The position numbers were made by a program, and so were the translations under genes. The notes below the pieces were generated by a model. That model worked only from the letters and a program-made list of their open reading frames with translations. It was not told the origin of the DNA and did not search any database. Shown one piece after another: positions 26,718 to 34,635 of a DNA stretch of 64,000 nt. The stretch is from the NCBI RefSeq assembly GCF_036409475.1, contig NZ_JAYRCK010000009.1:1-64000 (forward strand), in the 5' to 3' direction. The stretch's first letter is position 1. Every line of letters starts with the position of its first letter. This DNA comes from Scandinavium sp036409475. GTDB taxonomy: Bacteria > Pseudomonadota > Gammaproteobacteria > Enterobacterales > Enterobacteriaceae.

Positions 26718-27128
26718 ATGAAGTGGCAACAACGAATTCGTGTCGCAACTGGCCTGAGCTGCTGGCAGATTGTTTTGCATCTGCTGGTCGTTGCAGTTCT
26801 GGTATTGGGATGGATGAGCGGGGCGCTGGTGCGCGTGGGGCTGGGGCTCTGCGTGCTTTACGGCGTCACGGTGCTGTTGATGTTAATGCTCCAGCGCCAC
26901 CACGAAGAACGCTGGCGTGACGTGGGCGATTTTCTGGAGGAGCTGACCACCACCTGGTATTTCGGTGCGGCGGTGATCGTTCTGTGGTTGCTTTCACGCG
27001 TGCTGCAAAACAACCTGCTGCTGGCGCTGGCGGGCGTGGTCATTCTGGCCGGCCCGGCGATGGTGTCGCTGCTGGCGAAAGACAAAAAGTTAGGCAACGT
27101 GACGGCGAAACATCGCGTACGCCACTGA
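26718..27128 (+). CDS. ybhQ: Inner membrane protein YbhQ
   Basis: The product is 136 residues with four membrane helices (about 17-35, 38-56, 75-93 and 97-115) and a basic C-terminus (KDKKLGNVTAKHRVRH). The function is unknown. It is transcribed divergently from ybhP. Its 3' end overlaps the 3' end of the convergent ybhR by 39 bases. Confidence 0.9.
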   Translation: MKWQQRIRVATGLSCWQIVLHLLVVAVLVLGWMSGALVRVGLGLCVLYGVTVLLMLMLQRHHEERWRDVGDFLEELTTTWYFGAAVIVLWLLSRVLQNNLLLALAGVVILAGPAMVSLLAKDKKLGNVTAKHRVRH

Positions 27129-28196
27129 GCCTGTTGTGGTCGCTATCACCAGTAGCGGCCACAAGCTCTGCCAGACAATATCAAAGCTCGCATCCTTCAA
27201 ATAAATCTGCTTGGTAATATCCGTAAAGTGACGAATCGGGTTAATCCACGTCGCGTTTTGCAACCATACGGGCATGTTCTCAACCGGGGAAACATATCCC
27301 GAAAGCAGGATTGCCGGCATCATAAACACAAACACGCCGATAAACGCCTGCTGCTGCGTTGAGCACAGCGACGAAATCAATAAGCCAAATCCCACCAGCG
27401 ACAAGCCATACACAATCATGGTGAAGTAAAACAGCGCCAGCGATCCCGAGAACGGTATTTGATAGGCGAAGATACCTATCGCCAGCACGATACTGGCCTG
27501 GAAGGTGGCGACAATCAGCGCTGGCACCGCTTTGCCGACAAAAATCTGCCACGTGGCGAGCGGTGAAACCAGAAGCTGATCCAGCGTGCCTTGTTCGCGT
27601 TCACGCGCAACGGAAAGCGACGTGACAATCATCACCCCAATTGTGGTGATCATCGCTATCAATGACGGCACCACGAACCATTTGTAATCCAGATTTGGGT
27701 TGTACCAGTTGCGCACCACCAGCTTGCTGTTGTTGGGCTTAGGCTTGCCGTCGAGCAATTCCTGTTGGTAATCGTCCACAATCTGTTGCAGATAATTCGC
27801 CGCAATCTGGGCGCTGTTGGAGTTGCGTCCATCCAGAATCAGCTGCATCGGCGCAGTTTGCAGGCTGTCGATGTTGCGGGAGAAATCCGCCGGGAAGCGC
27901 ACCAACAGCAAGGCCTTTTGCGTGTCGATGGTCGGCTGGATCTCCTGCGGGCTTTTCAGCAACAGAATATGGGTAAAGGCTTTAGCCCGGGCAAAGCGCT
28001 GAGTCAGTTCTACCGCATGTTTGCCGTTGTCTTCGTTGTAGATGGCAATCGTGGCGTTGGTGACTTCCAGCGTGGCGGCGAACGGGAACAGGAACACCTG
28101 AATCAGCACCGGCATAATCAGGATCGCCCGCGTCTGCGGTTCGCGCAGCAGCGATTGCAGCTCTTTTCGAATCAGTGTCCATAAGCGATGAAACAT
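27090..28196 (-). CDS. ybhR: ABC exporter permease YbhR
   Basis: The product is 368 residues of the ABC-2 (YhhJ/YbhR) permease type. It has one N-terminal helix (about 20-40), a periplasmic domain to about residue 175, and five C-terminal helices. The AREREQGTLDQLLVSPL cytoplasmic segment is the coupling-helix region for the ATPase. With YbhS, YbhF and YbhG it forms a drug-efflux system controlled by CecR; E. coli work links the operon to cefoperazone and chloramphenicol sensitivity and to Na+/H+ transport. The 3' end overlaps ybhQ by 39 bases. Confidence 0.94.
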   Translation of the reverse strand: MFHRLWTLIRKELQSLLREPQTRAILIMPVLIQVFLFPFAATLEVTNATIAIYNEDNGKHAVELTQRFARAKAFTHILLLKSPQEIQPTIDTQKALLLVRFPADFSRNIDSLQTAPMQLILDGRNSNSAQIAANYLQQIVDDYQQELLDGKPKPNNSKLVVRNWYNPNLDYKWFVVPSLIAMITTIGVMIVTSLSVAREREQGTLDQLLVSPLATWQIFVGKAVPALIVATFQASIVLAIGIFAYQIPFSGSLALFYFTMIVYGLSLVGFGLLISSLCSTQQQAFIGVFVFMMPAILLSGYVSPVENMPVWLQNATWINPIRHFTDITKQIYLKDASFDIVWQSLWPLLVIATTTGSVAYAMFRRHVA

Positions 28197-28206
28197 CTTT
28201 ACTCCT

Positions 28207-28297
28207 TAATCACCCGCGTCGGGTGGCGGCTGCGCCTGACCCGACCTACAAACTGCATACCTCGTAGGCCCGGTCAGCGCAGCGCCACCGGGCAATG
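28207..28297. repeat. REP/BIME pair between ybhS and ybhR
   Basis: Two inverted REP units (CGGGTGGCGGCTGCGCCTGA and CGTAGGCCCGGTCAGC types) lie inside the cecR-ybhGFSR operon, in a gap of about 100 bp between ybhS and ybhR. Such elements within operons can stabilise the upstream mRNA and lower expression of the distal gene. Confidence 0.8.
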
Positions 28298-28299
28298 TG

Positions 28300-29433
28300 T
28301 CAGTCCAGCCGACGCCTGGTTTTCAGCCATGTCAGGCCGATAAACATCACCGCCGAGGCAATCAAAAACAGTACGTTAATCACCAGTACCACCGGGATGT
28401 TGCCCGCCAGAAACAGGCTTTGCAGAGTGCTGACGAAATAGCGTGCCGGAATGATGTACGTCACCACGCGAATCGCCGCTGGCATGCTGTCTATCTGGAA
28501 AATAAACCCGGACAGCATAATCGACGGCAAAAACGCGGCGTTGAGCGCCACCTGAGCAGCGTTAAACTGATTGCGGGTAATAGTGGAAATCAGCAGCCCC
28601 ATGCCCAGCGTGCTGAGCAGAAACAGGCTGGTAATGAAGAATAAAATCACCAGCGAGCCGCGGTAGGGCACCCCGAGAATAAACACCGACACCAGCATAC
28701 AAAGCAGCATCGCCAGCATCCCGAGGAAATAGTAAGGGATCAGTTTGCACAACAGCAGCTCGGCGCGGGTGACTTCGGTGGAGAGCAGCGCTTCCATGGT
28801 GCCGCGCTCCCACTCGCGGGCCACCACCAGCGAGGTAAGGATCGCGCCGATAACCGTCATGATGATGGTCACCGCGCCAGGAATAATAAAGTGCTGGCTG
28901 ATGGCCGCCGGGTTAAACCAGTAGCGCGTCTGGACGTCGATAAGCGGCTCAAACTTTTCGCCCCTGTCCTCCGCTCGTTGCATCTGCCAGATTTGCCAGA
29001 TCCCCTGCACGTAGCCTTGCACAAAGTTGGCAGTATTGGGTTCGCTGCCGTCGGTGATCACCTGAATCGGCGCTTCGTCACCGTCGCGCGCCATTTGCGC
29101 GGCAAAGTTCACCGGGATAACCACCAGCCCGCGAATTTTGCCCGCCTGCATTTTCTGGATAAGCGCCTGGCGGTTATCGCTTATGGTGGCGTCAATGTAG
29201 GGCGAACCGGTCATGGTGTGGGCGAAGTCGAGCGCTTCCTCGCTCCGTTGTTCCAGTAAAATTCCCACTCGCAGCTTGCTCGAATCGAGGTTGATGCCGT
29301 AGCCGAAGATAAAGAGCAGCATCAGCGGGATAACCACCGCAATCAGCCAACTGCTGGGATCGCGAATAATCTGCCGGGTTTCTTTCACGCACAAGGCGCG
29401 AACCCGTCGCCAGGAGAGAACGTTACTGGCCAT
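28300..29433 (-). CDS. ybhS: ABC exporter permease YbhS
   Basis: The product is 377 residues with ATG 29433 (MASNVLSW), which is placed properly behind AAGGAG; upstream ATGs are too close or beyond that site. It has the same topology as YbhR: one N-terminal helix, a periplasmic domain, then five helices after about residue 175. The coupling segment VAREWERGTMEALLSTEVTR is clear. It pairs with YbhR to form the membrane pore. Its start overlaps the end of ybhF by 11 bases. Confidence 0.95.
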   Translation of the reverse strand: MASNVLSWRRVRALCVKETRQIIRDPSSWLIAVVIPLMLLFIFGYGINLDSSKLRVGILLEQRSEEALDFAHTMTGSPYIDATISDNRQALIQKMQAGKIRGLVVIPVNFAAQMARDGDEAPIQVITDGSEPNTANFVQGYVQGIWQIWQMQRAEDRGEKFEPLIDVQTRYWFNPAAISQHFIIPGAVTIIMTVIGAILTSLVVAREWERGTMEALLSTEVTRAELLLCKLIPYYFLGMLAMLLCMLVSVFILGVPYRGSLVILFFITSLFLLSTLGMGLLISTITRNQFNAAQVALNAAFLPSIMLSGFIFQIDSMPAAIRVVTYIIPARYFVSTLQSLFLAGNIPVVLVINVLFLIASAVMFIGLTWLKTRRRLD

Positions 29434-31162
29434 CGGCATGCTCCTTATCCCAGTCATGGATAAGCGTAATAAACGCTTGTTCCATCGTTGGATCAGTCGT
29501 TTCCTCGTCAGCCGCCTTGGCTTTCAAATCATCCGGCGTGCCGCTGGCAATCAGCTTGCCGCGATACACCAGGCCAATGCGATCGCAATATTCCGCTTCG
29601 TCCATAAAGTGCGTTGTCACCATCACGGTGACGCCTTTTTCCACCATGCTGTTGATGTGCAGCCAGAACTCGCGGCGGGTGATAGGGTCGACGCCGGAGG
29701 TCGGCTCATCAAGAAACAAAATATCCGGCTCGTGCATCAACGAGCAGGCCAGCGCCAGTCGTTGCTTAAAGCCGAGCGGCAAATCGTCCGTGGCGTGGTT
29801 GCTGATGCTTTTCAGGCCGAAAGCGTCGCTCATCTTGTCGATTTTTTCGGTCTGTGCTTTCCCGCGCAGACCGTACACGCCAGAGAAAAAGCGCATGTTC
29901 TGCTCGACCGTCAGGTTGCCGTACAGCGAGAACTTTTGCGCCATATAGCCCAGATGCTGACGAGCCTTGCCGGAGCTGACTTTCAAATCCATGTCCAGCA
30001 CCAGCGCTTTGCCGGAGGTAGGTACCAGCAGGCCACACATCATTTTAAAGGTGGTGGATTTGCCCGCTCCATTTGGGCCGAGCAGGCCGAAAATCTCGCC
30101 GCGTTTAACGGCAAAGTTGACATGATCGGTGGCGGCAAAATCACCGAATTTCTTGGTGAGTTCTTTGGCCTCAATCACTGTTTCTCCGGGCTCGCCCTCT
30201 ACGGTGTGAAGAATGGCGGCGAGAGGCGATTCAGATGTGCCAGCGCCGCCCAGCAGGTCGATAAACGCATCCTCAAAACGAGGGTCGGTTTCAGCTATCT
30301 CAATGTCTGGCATGCCTTCTGCCTGACGAATATCTTTAGCTGCGGCGTCTTTCTTAAGGATGAGGCGCACGGAGCGGCCCTGAATCATGCCGTCGCTCAC
30401 TTGCGGTAATTTGAGCGTGCGTTGCAGCAGCTTGCGATTGTTCTCTTGCGAGCTGTTCAGCAGAAAACTGCGTCCGCGCATGGTGTCGGTCAATGCTTTT
30501 GGTTCGCCTTGATACAGCAGCTCGCCTTCGTTCATCAGCAGCACGTCGCGACACTGTTCGGCCTCATCCAGATAAGACGTGCTCCAGAGGATCAGCATCC
30601 CGTCGCCAGCCAGTTCATGCACCATTTGCCACAGTTCGCGGCGTGAAATCGGGTCAACTCCGACGCCCGGTTCATCAAGCAGCAAAACTTTTGGCTCGCC
30701 GACCAGCGTACAAGCCAGGCCTAATTTTTGTTTCATCCCACCGGAAAGCTTGCCCGCCAGACGTTCGGTAAACGGGCCAAGCGACGTAAATTCCAGCAAC
30801 CGGGCGAAGGTTTTCTCGCGAACGTCACCGGTGACGCTGCGTAAATCGGCATACAGCGTCAGGTTTTCCATCACCGTTAAATCTTCGTACAACCCGAATT
30901 TTTGCGGCATATAGCCGAGCGCGGCGTGCAGGGCGCTGCTGTCGTTAATTGGGTCGTAGCCGATAACGCTCACGCTGCCTTCATCGGGTTTCAGTAATCC
31001 CGCCAGCATCCGCATCAGTGTGGTTTTGCCCGCGCCATCGGGGCCGACGAGCCCGGTGACATAGCCTGATTGTATTGTGCAATCCAGCTTTGCTACCGCA
31101 GGCTTATCCATGCCGGTAAAGCGTTTGATAAGCCCGTTAAGCTTAATCACCGCTTCACTCAT
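29423..31162 (-). CDS. ybhF: Double ABC ATPase YbhF
   Basis: The product is 579 residues with two fused ABC domains. The first has Walker A GPDGAGKTT near 38-46, signature LSGGMKQK and Walker B VLLLDEPG. The second has Walker A GPNGAGKST near 357-365 and Walker B ILFLDEPT, but its signature reads LPLGFKQR, so the two nucleotide sites are probably unequal, as in other fused exporters. It powers the YbhSR export pore. Its start overlaps the ybhG end by 8 bases. Confidence 0.95.
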   Translation of the reverse strand: MSEAVIKLNGLIKRFTGMDKPAVAKLDCTIQSGYVTGLVGPDGAGKTTLMRMLAGLLKPDEGSVSVIGYDPINDSSALHAALGYMPQKFGLYEDLTVMENLTLYADLRSVTGDVREKTFARLLEFTSLGPFTERLAGKLSGGMKQKLGLACTLVGEPKVLLLDEPGVGVDPISRRELWQMVHELAGDGMLILWSTSYLDEAEQCRDVLLMNEGELLYQGEPKALTDTMRGRSFLLNSSQENNRKLLQRTLKLPQVSDGMIQGRSVRLILKKDAAAKDIRQAEGMPDIEIAETDPRFEDAFIDLLGGAGTSESPLAAILHTVEGEPGETVIEAKELTKKFGDFAATDHVNFAVKRGEIFGLLGPNGAGKSTTFKMMCGLLVPTSGKALVLDMDLKVSSGKARQHLGYMAQKFSLYGNLTVEQNMRFFSGVYGLRGKAQTEKIDKMSDAFGLKSISNHATDDLPLGFKQRLALACSLMHEPDILFLDEPTSGVDPITRREFWLHINSMVEKGVTVMVTTHFMDEAEYCDRIGLVYRGKLIASGTPDDLKAKAADEETTDPTMEQAFITLIHDWDKEHADGQ

Positions 31163-32150
31163 GAGCGTCTCCCTGCTGGAATTTCACGGTCACCGGCATG
31201 CCCTGACGCAGGGCATCATCGGCATCGGTCACGATAATGCGTAAGCGATAGACGAGATCTGTGCGCAGGTCTGGGGTTTCAACCGTTTTGGGGGTGAATT
31301 CTGCCGTCGGGGAAACAAAGCCAATTTTGCCGTGATAAGGCTTATTTGGGCGACCATCTGTATAGAGCAGCAGTTCGCGCCCTGGCTGGGCCTGATTCAG
31401 GCTGCTTTCATCGACATAAGCTCGCACCCAAACCGGGCGCGTCAGGGAAAGCGTCAACACGGTACTTCCGGCGTTGAGCATGCTGCCGGGCTCTACGGCG
31501 CGAGTCAGGATAGTGCCGTCAGACGGGGCGAGCAGGGTGGTGTCCTGCAAATCGAGCTGCGATTGTGCCAGCTGCGCCTGAGCCTGTTCGAGGCTGGCTT
31601 TGGCCTGAGCAATTTCCTGCGGACGGTTACCGGCGTGATACTGGTTCAGTTTGTCCTGGGCTGATTTCAGCGTCGCTTGCGCCTGGTCACGTGATGAACG
31701 GGCATTTTCCAGGTCGTTGGCGGAAATAGTCCGGCTTTTCCACAACCCCTGCTGACGTTGATAGAAGTTTTGCGCATAATCAGCGGCGGCTTTTGCCTGA
31801 CGCACCGCGGCGGCGGCCTGCGCGATTTCTTCGTCGCGATAACCTGCCACCAGCAAGTCATATTTCGCCTGGGCTGCGGCCACGTTGGCTTTGGCCTGCA
31901 TCAGCGCATTTTCATAAGGGGCATGATCCAGCTCGCCCACTGTTTGCCCGGCTTTAATCGCATCCCCTTCATCCACCTGCAAAGCCTGCAAGCGTCCCCC
32001 GACACGGAAACTCATATTGACGGTGCGAATATCCACGTTGCCATAGAGGGTCAGGCCGTTGTCTTTTTTGCTCTGATACCAGAAAGCCCCTGCGGCAATG
32101 GCCGCGACGATGAGTGCCACCGTCAGACCGAGGATAATGGGTTTTTTCAT
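31155..32150 (-). CDS. ybhG: HlyD-family membrane fusion protein YbhG
   Basis: The product is 331 residues. An N-terminal membrane anchor (about 5-24) precedes a lipoyl-like segment (GNVDIRTVNMSFRVGGRL and the later PSDGTILTRAVEPGSML). A long alpha-helical hairpin rich in Ala, Gln and Lys spans about 75-200. It should link the YbhFSR inner-membrane exporter to an outer-membrane channel such as TolC. It begins 4 bp after the cecR stop, so the two are co-transcribed. Confidence 0.94.
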   Translation of the reverse strand: MKKPIILGLTVALIVAAIAAGAFWYQSKKDNGLTLYGNVDIRTVNMSFRVGGRLQALQVDEGDAIKAGQTVGELDHAPYENALMQAKANVAAAQAKYDLLVAGYRDEEIAQAAAAVRQAKAAADYAQNFYQRQQGLWKSRTISANDLENARSSRDQAQATLKSAQDKLNQYHAGNRPQEIAQAKASLEQAQAQLAQSQLDLQDTTLLAPSDGTILTRAVEPGSMLNAGSTVLTLSLTRPVWVRAYVDESSLNQAQPGRELLLYTDGRPNKPYHGKIGFVSPTAEFTPKTVETPDLRTDLVYRLRIIVTDADDALRQGMPVTVKFQQGDAHE

Positions 32151-32154
32151 GACT

Positions 32155-32823
32155 TCAGCTCCTTTGCGAGAGTCCTTGCAGCAAGAGATCGATATGGGTG
32201 GCGATCACCTGGAAAATGATCCCGGCTTTTTCCTCATCAAACTTCGCCCAGCCAGTGCGCAGCAAAATGGTTTCCTGGCCTAAACGGAAGGCGAGGATTT
32301 GGCCGAGCAGCGCGTGGGTGTGCAAAATGGTTTGGGTGTCGTTGGGATCAAGCCCTGTCCAGGCGGCAATCAGGCGCGTCAAATGCCCGTGCAGCGGGGC
32401 AATCACCTGGTCGTGAATTAATTGATAAGCGGGTGAGGGCGAAAGCTGCTCACGGGAGATAAACTTACTGAGATTGACGGTTTCATCCTGAGTCAGCAGC
32501 AGGATCATGTTTTTACTGGCGCTGAGGATGAGGTCGCGAATCGCGTCTTTGTCTGGATTGGGCTGGCTCAACAACTGCTCGCCTGTTTCGGCAAGCGGGC
32601 GGAAGTTGCTGCCAATGAAATCGGCAATCCACTGGGCGCAGGCGAGATAGAGATCTTCCTTCGAGCCAAAATAGTAGGGAATGGCGGCGATGTTTTGCCC
32701 GGCAAGGGCGGCAATATCGCGGGTGGTGGCATGCAGGCCATATTCACCAAACTGGGCGATAGCCGCCCGGATAAGCTGGTTTTTGGCTTGTTCGCCTTTG
32801 CTGGTAATGGGCGTGGTATTCAT
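32155..32823 (-). CDS. cecR: TetR-family repressor CecR (YbiH)
   Basis: The product is 222 residues with ATG 32823 (MNTTPITSKGEQ). The N-terminal TetR helix-turn-helix covers about residues 12-56 (AIAQFGEYGLHATTRDIAALAG, GSKEDLYLACAQW), followed by a helical ligand domain. CecR is known to repress its own operon and to act on rhlE. Both targets are neighbours here, and a perfect palindrome lies between the divergent cecR and rhlE genes. Confidence 0.94.
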   Translation of the reverse strand: MNTTPITSKGEQAKNQLIRAAIAQFGEYGLHATTRDIAALAGQNIAAIPYYFGSKEDLYLACAQWIADFIGSNFRPLAETGEQLLSQPNPDKDAIRDLILSASKNMILLLTQDETVNLSKFISREQLSPSPAYQLIHDQVIAPLHGHLTRLIAAWTGLDPNDTQTILHTHALLGQILAFRLGQETILLRTGWAKFDEEKAGIIFQVIATHIDLLLQGLSQRS

Positions 32824-32837
32824 CGCGCCTCGCAAAG

Positions 32838-32857
32838 TTAATCAATCGATTGATTAA
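32838..32857. promoter_or_regulatory. CecR operator palindrome
   Basis: TTAATCAATCGATTGATTAA is a perfect 20-bp palindrome, 14 bp upstream of the cecR start codon and about 200 bp upstream of rhlE. Its position fits autorepression; CecR is the obvious ligand. Confidence 0.75.
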
Positions 32858-33056
32858 GATTATGACTGTTTTTTCACCTTGTCCACATTCAGTGGCAATT
32901 TATTTCGTAGATGAAGAGAAGAGGGATATTTTATGCGGTGTGTCACAAAAACTGCTACACTCCGCCCCTTGCTGACATTATCGTTTTTGTCTTACCGCAC
33001 TATCACTATCACCCTGAAAACGATACCTGTCATGGTCGGGGCGGTTCGGAGTTGTT

Positions 33057-34448
33057 ATGTCTTTTGAAACCCTTGGCCTGAACGCTGAGATCCTGCGCGC
33101 GATTGCGGAGCAGGGCTACAGCCAGCCTACCCCTATTCAGCAGCAGGCTATTCCTTGCGTACTGCAGGGCCGCGACCTGATGGCGAGCGCCCAGACCGGT
33201 ACCGGCAAAACCGCCGGATTTACCCTGCCGCTGCTGCAACAGCTGGTGCAGAAAGAGCCGCACGCGAAAGGCCGTCGCCCGGTTCGTGCGCTGATCCTCA
33301 CCCCCACTCGTGAACTGGCCGCTCAGGTGGGCGAGAACGTTCGCGAGTACAGTAAATACCTCAATATTCGTTCGATGGTTGTGTTTGGCGGCGTGAGCAT
33401 TAACCCGCAGATGCTGAAACTGCGCGGGGGTGTTGACGTGCTGGTGGCAACGCCGGGTCGTCTGTTAGACCTCGAACACCAGAATGCGGTGAGCCTCGAT
33501 AAAGTCGAAATTCTGGTACTGGACGAAGCCGACCGCATGCTGGATATGGGCTTCATCCATGATATCCGCCGCGTGCTGGCGAAATTGCCTGCTAAGCGTC
33601 AGAACCTGCTGTTCTCCGCGACCTTCTCCGATGAGATCAAAGCGCTGGCCTCTAAATTGCTGCATAACCCGCTGGAAGTGGAAGTGGCGCGTCGCAACAC
33701 CGCTTCTGAGCAAGTCACTCAGCACGTGCATTTCGTGGATAAGAAACGCAAGCGGGAACTGCTGTCGCAGATGATTGGCGAAGGCGACTGGAAACAGGTG
33801 CTGGTGTTCACCCGTACCAAGCATGGCGCCAACCATCTGGCAGAGCAGTTGAACAAAGACGGCATTCGCAGCGCCGCAATTCACGGGAACAAGAGCCAGG
33901 GCGCACGTACTCGTGCCCTGGCAGAGTTTAAATCCGGCGATCTGCGCGTGCTGGTGGCAACGGATATCGCGGCGCGTGGCCTGGATATCGAAGAGCTGCC
34001 GCACGTGGTGAACTACGAGCTGCCAAACGTCCCGGAAGATTACGTGCACCGTATCGGTCGTACCGGGCGTGCAGCCGCGACGGGTGAAGCGCTGTCACTG
34101 GTTTGTGTGGATGAACACAAACTGCTGCGCGACATCGAGCGTTTGCTGAAAAAAGAGATCCCGCGTATTGCGGTGCCGGGCTATGACGTCGATCCATCTA
34201 TCCAGGCAGAGCCGATTCAAAACGGTCGTCAAAGCCGTGGCGGCGGGGGTCGTGGTCAAGGCCAGCCTCGTCGTAACGACGGTGGTCAGGCACGCCGCAG
34301 TGATAAACCAGCCGGTAACGGCCAGGCGCGTCGCAGTGACAAACCAGCCGCAGGCGGTCAGGCTCGTCGCGCTGAGGGCGATCAGCCACGCAGAGAAGGT
34401 GCCGCACCGCGTCGTCGCCGTCCGCGTAAGCCTGCTGCTGCGCAGTAA
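33057..34448 (+). CDS. rhlE: ATP-dependent RNA helicase RhlE
   Basis: RhlE is a DEAD-box helicase linked to 50S ribosome assembly and RNA decay. The product is 463 residues. Motifs in order: Q motif TPIQQQA near 23-29, AQTGTGKT near 45-52, PTRELA, VATPGR, VLDEADRM, FSATFS, and HRIGRTGRA near 327-335. The C-terminal tail after about residue 380 is basic, low-complexity and glycine-rich, with three tandem copies of a QARRSDKPA-like unit. It is followed by a strong terminator. The start at ATG 33057 fits the conserved MSFETLGL opening. Confidence 0.97.
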   Translation: MSFETLGLNAEILRAIAEQGYSQPTPIQQQAIPCVLQGRDLMASAQTGTGKTAGFTLPLLQQLVQKEPHAKGRRPVRALILTPTRELAAQVGENVREYSKYLNIRSMVVFGGVSINPQMLKLRGGVDVLVATPGRLLDLEHQNAVSLDKVEILVLDEADRMLDMGFIHDIRRVLAKLPAKRQNLLFSATFSDEIKALASKLLHNPLEVEVARRNTASEQVTQHVHFVDKKRKRELLSQMIGEGDWKQVLVFTRTKHGANHLAEQLNKDGIRSAAIHGNKSQGARTRALAEFKSGDLRVLVATDIAARGLDIEELPHVVNYELPNVPEDYVHRIGRTGRAAATGEALSLVCVDEHKLLRDIERLLKKEIPRIAVPGYDVDPSIQAEPIQNGRQSRGGGGRGQGQPRRNDGGQARRSDKPAGNGQARRSDKPAAGGQARRAEGDQPRREGAAPRRRRPRKPAAAQ

Positions 34449-34462
34449 GTGCGAAACTGAAC

Positions 34463-34490
34463 AATGGTCGCTCCGGCGGCCATTTTTTTT
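34463..34490 (+). terminator. rhlE terminator
   Basis: ATGGTCGC (34464-34471) and GCGGCCAT (34476-34483) form a stem with one G-U pair and a TCCG loop, followed by a run of eight T. Confidence 0.88.
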
Positions 34491-34524
34491 GCCCCATTTT
34501 TCTGGCGCACAAGCTCGGTATCTC

Positions 34525-34562
34525 TCGTAGGCCGGTGTCAGGCGAAGCCGCCACCCGGCTTC
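34525..34562. repeat. Single REP unit after rhlE
   Basis: One REP palindrome (core GTAGGCCGGTGTCAGGCGAA) lies between the rhlE terminator and the dinG promoter. Confidence 0.7.
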
Positions 34563-34601
34563 TCGTGAATGTTTTGCCCCCACCGCCGGAAAGTGTCAGA
34601 A

Positions 34602-34621
34602 TAGTGGCTGTTTATACAGTA
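34602..34621. promoter_or_regulatory. Asymmetric LexA box of dinG
   Basis: TAGTGGCTGTTTATACAGTA has a perfect right half (CAGTA) and a weaker left half (TAGTG for TACTG). This is the layout known for the asymmetric E. coli dinG operator. It lies 15 bp upstream of the dinG start codon. Confidence 0.8.
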
Positions 34622-34635
34622 TTCGGACTTCTTCA

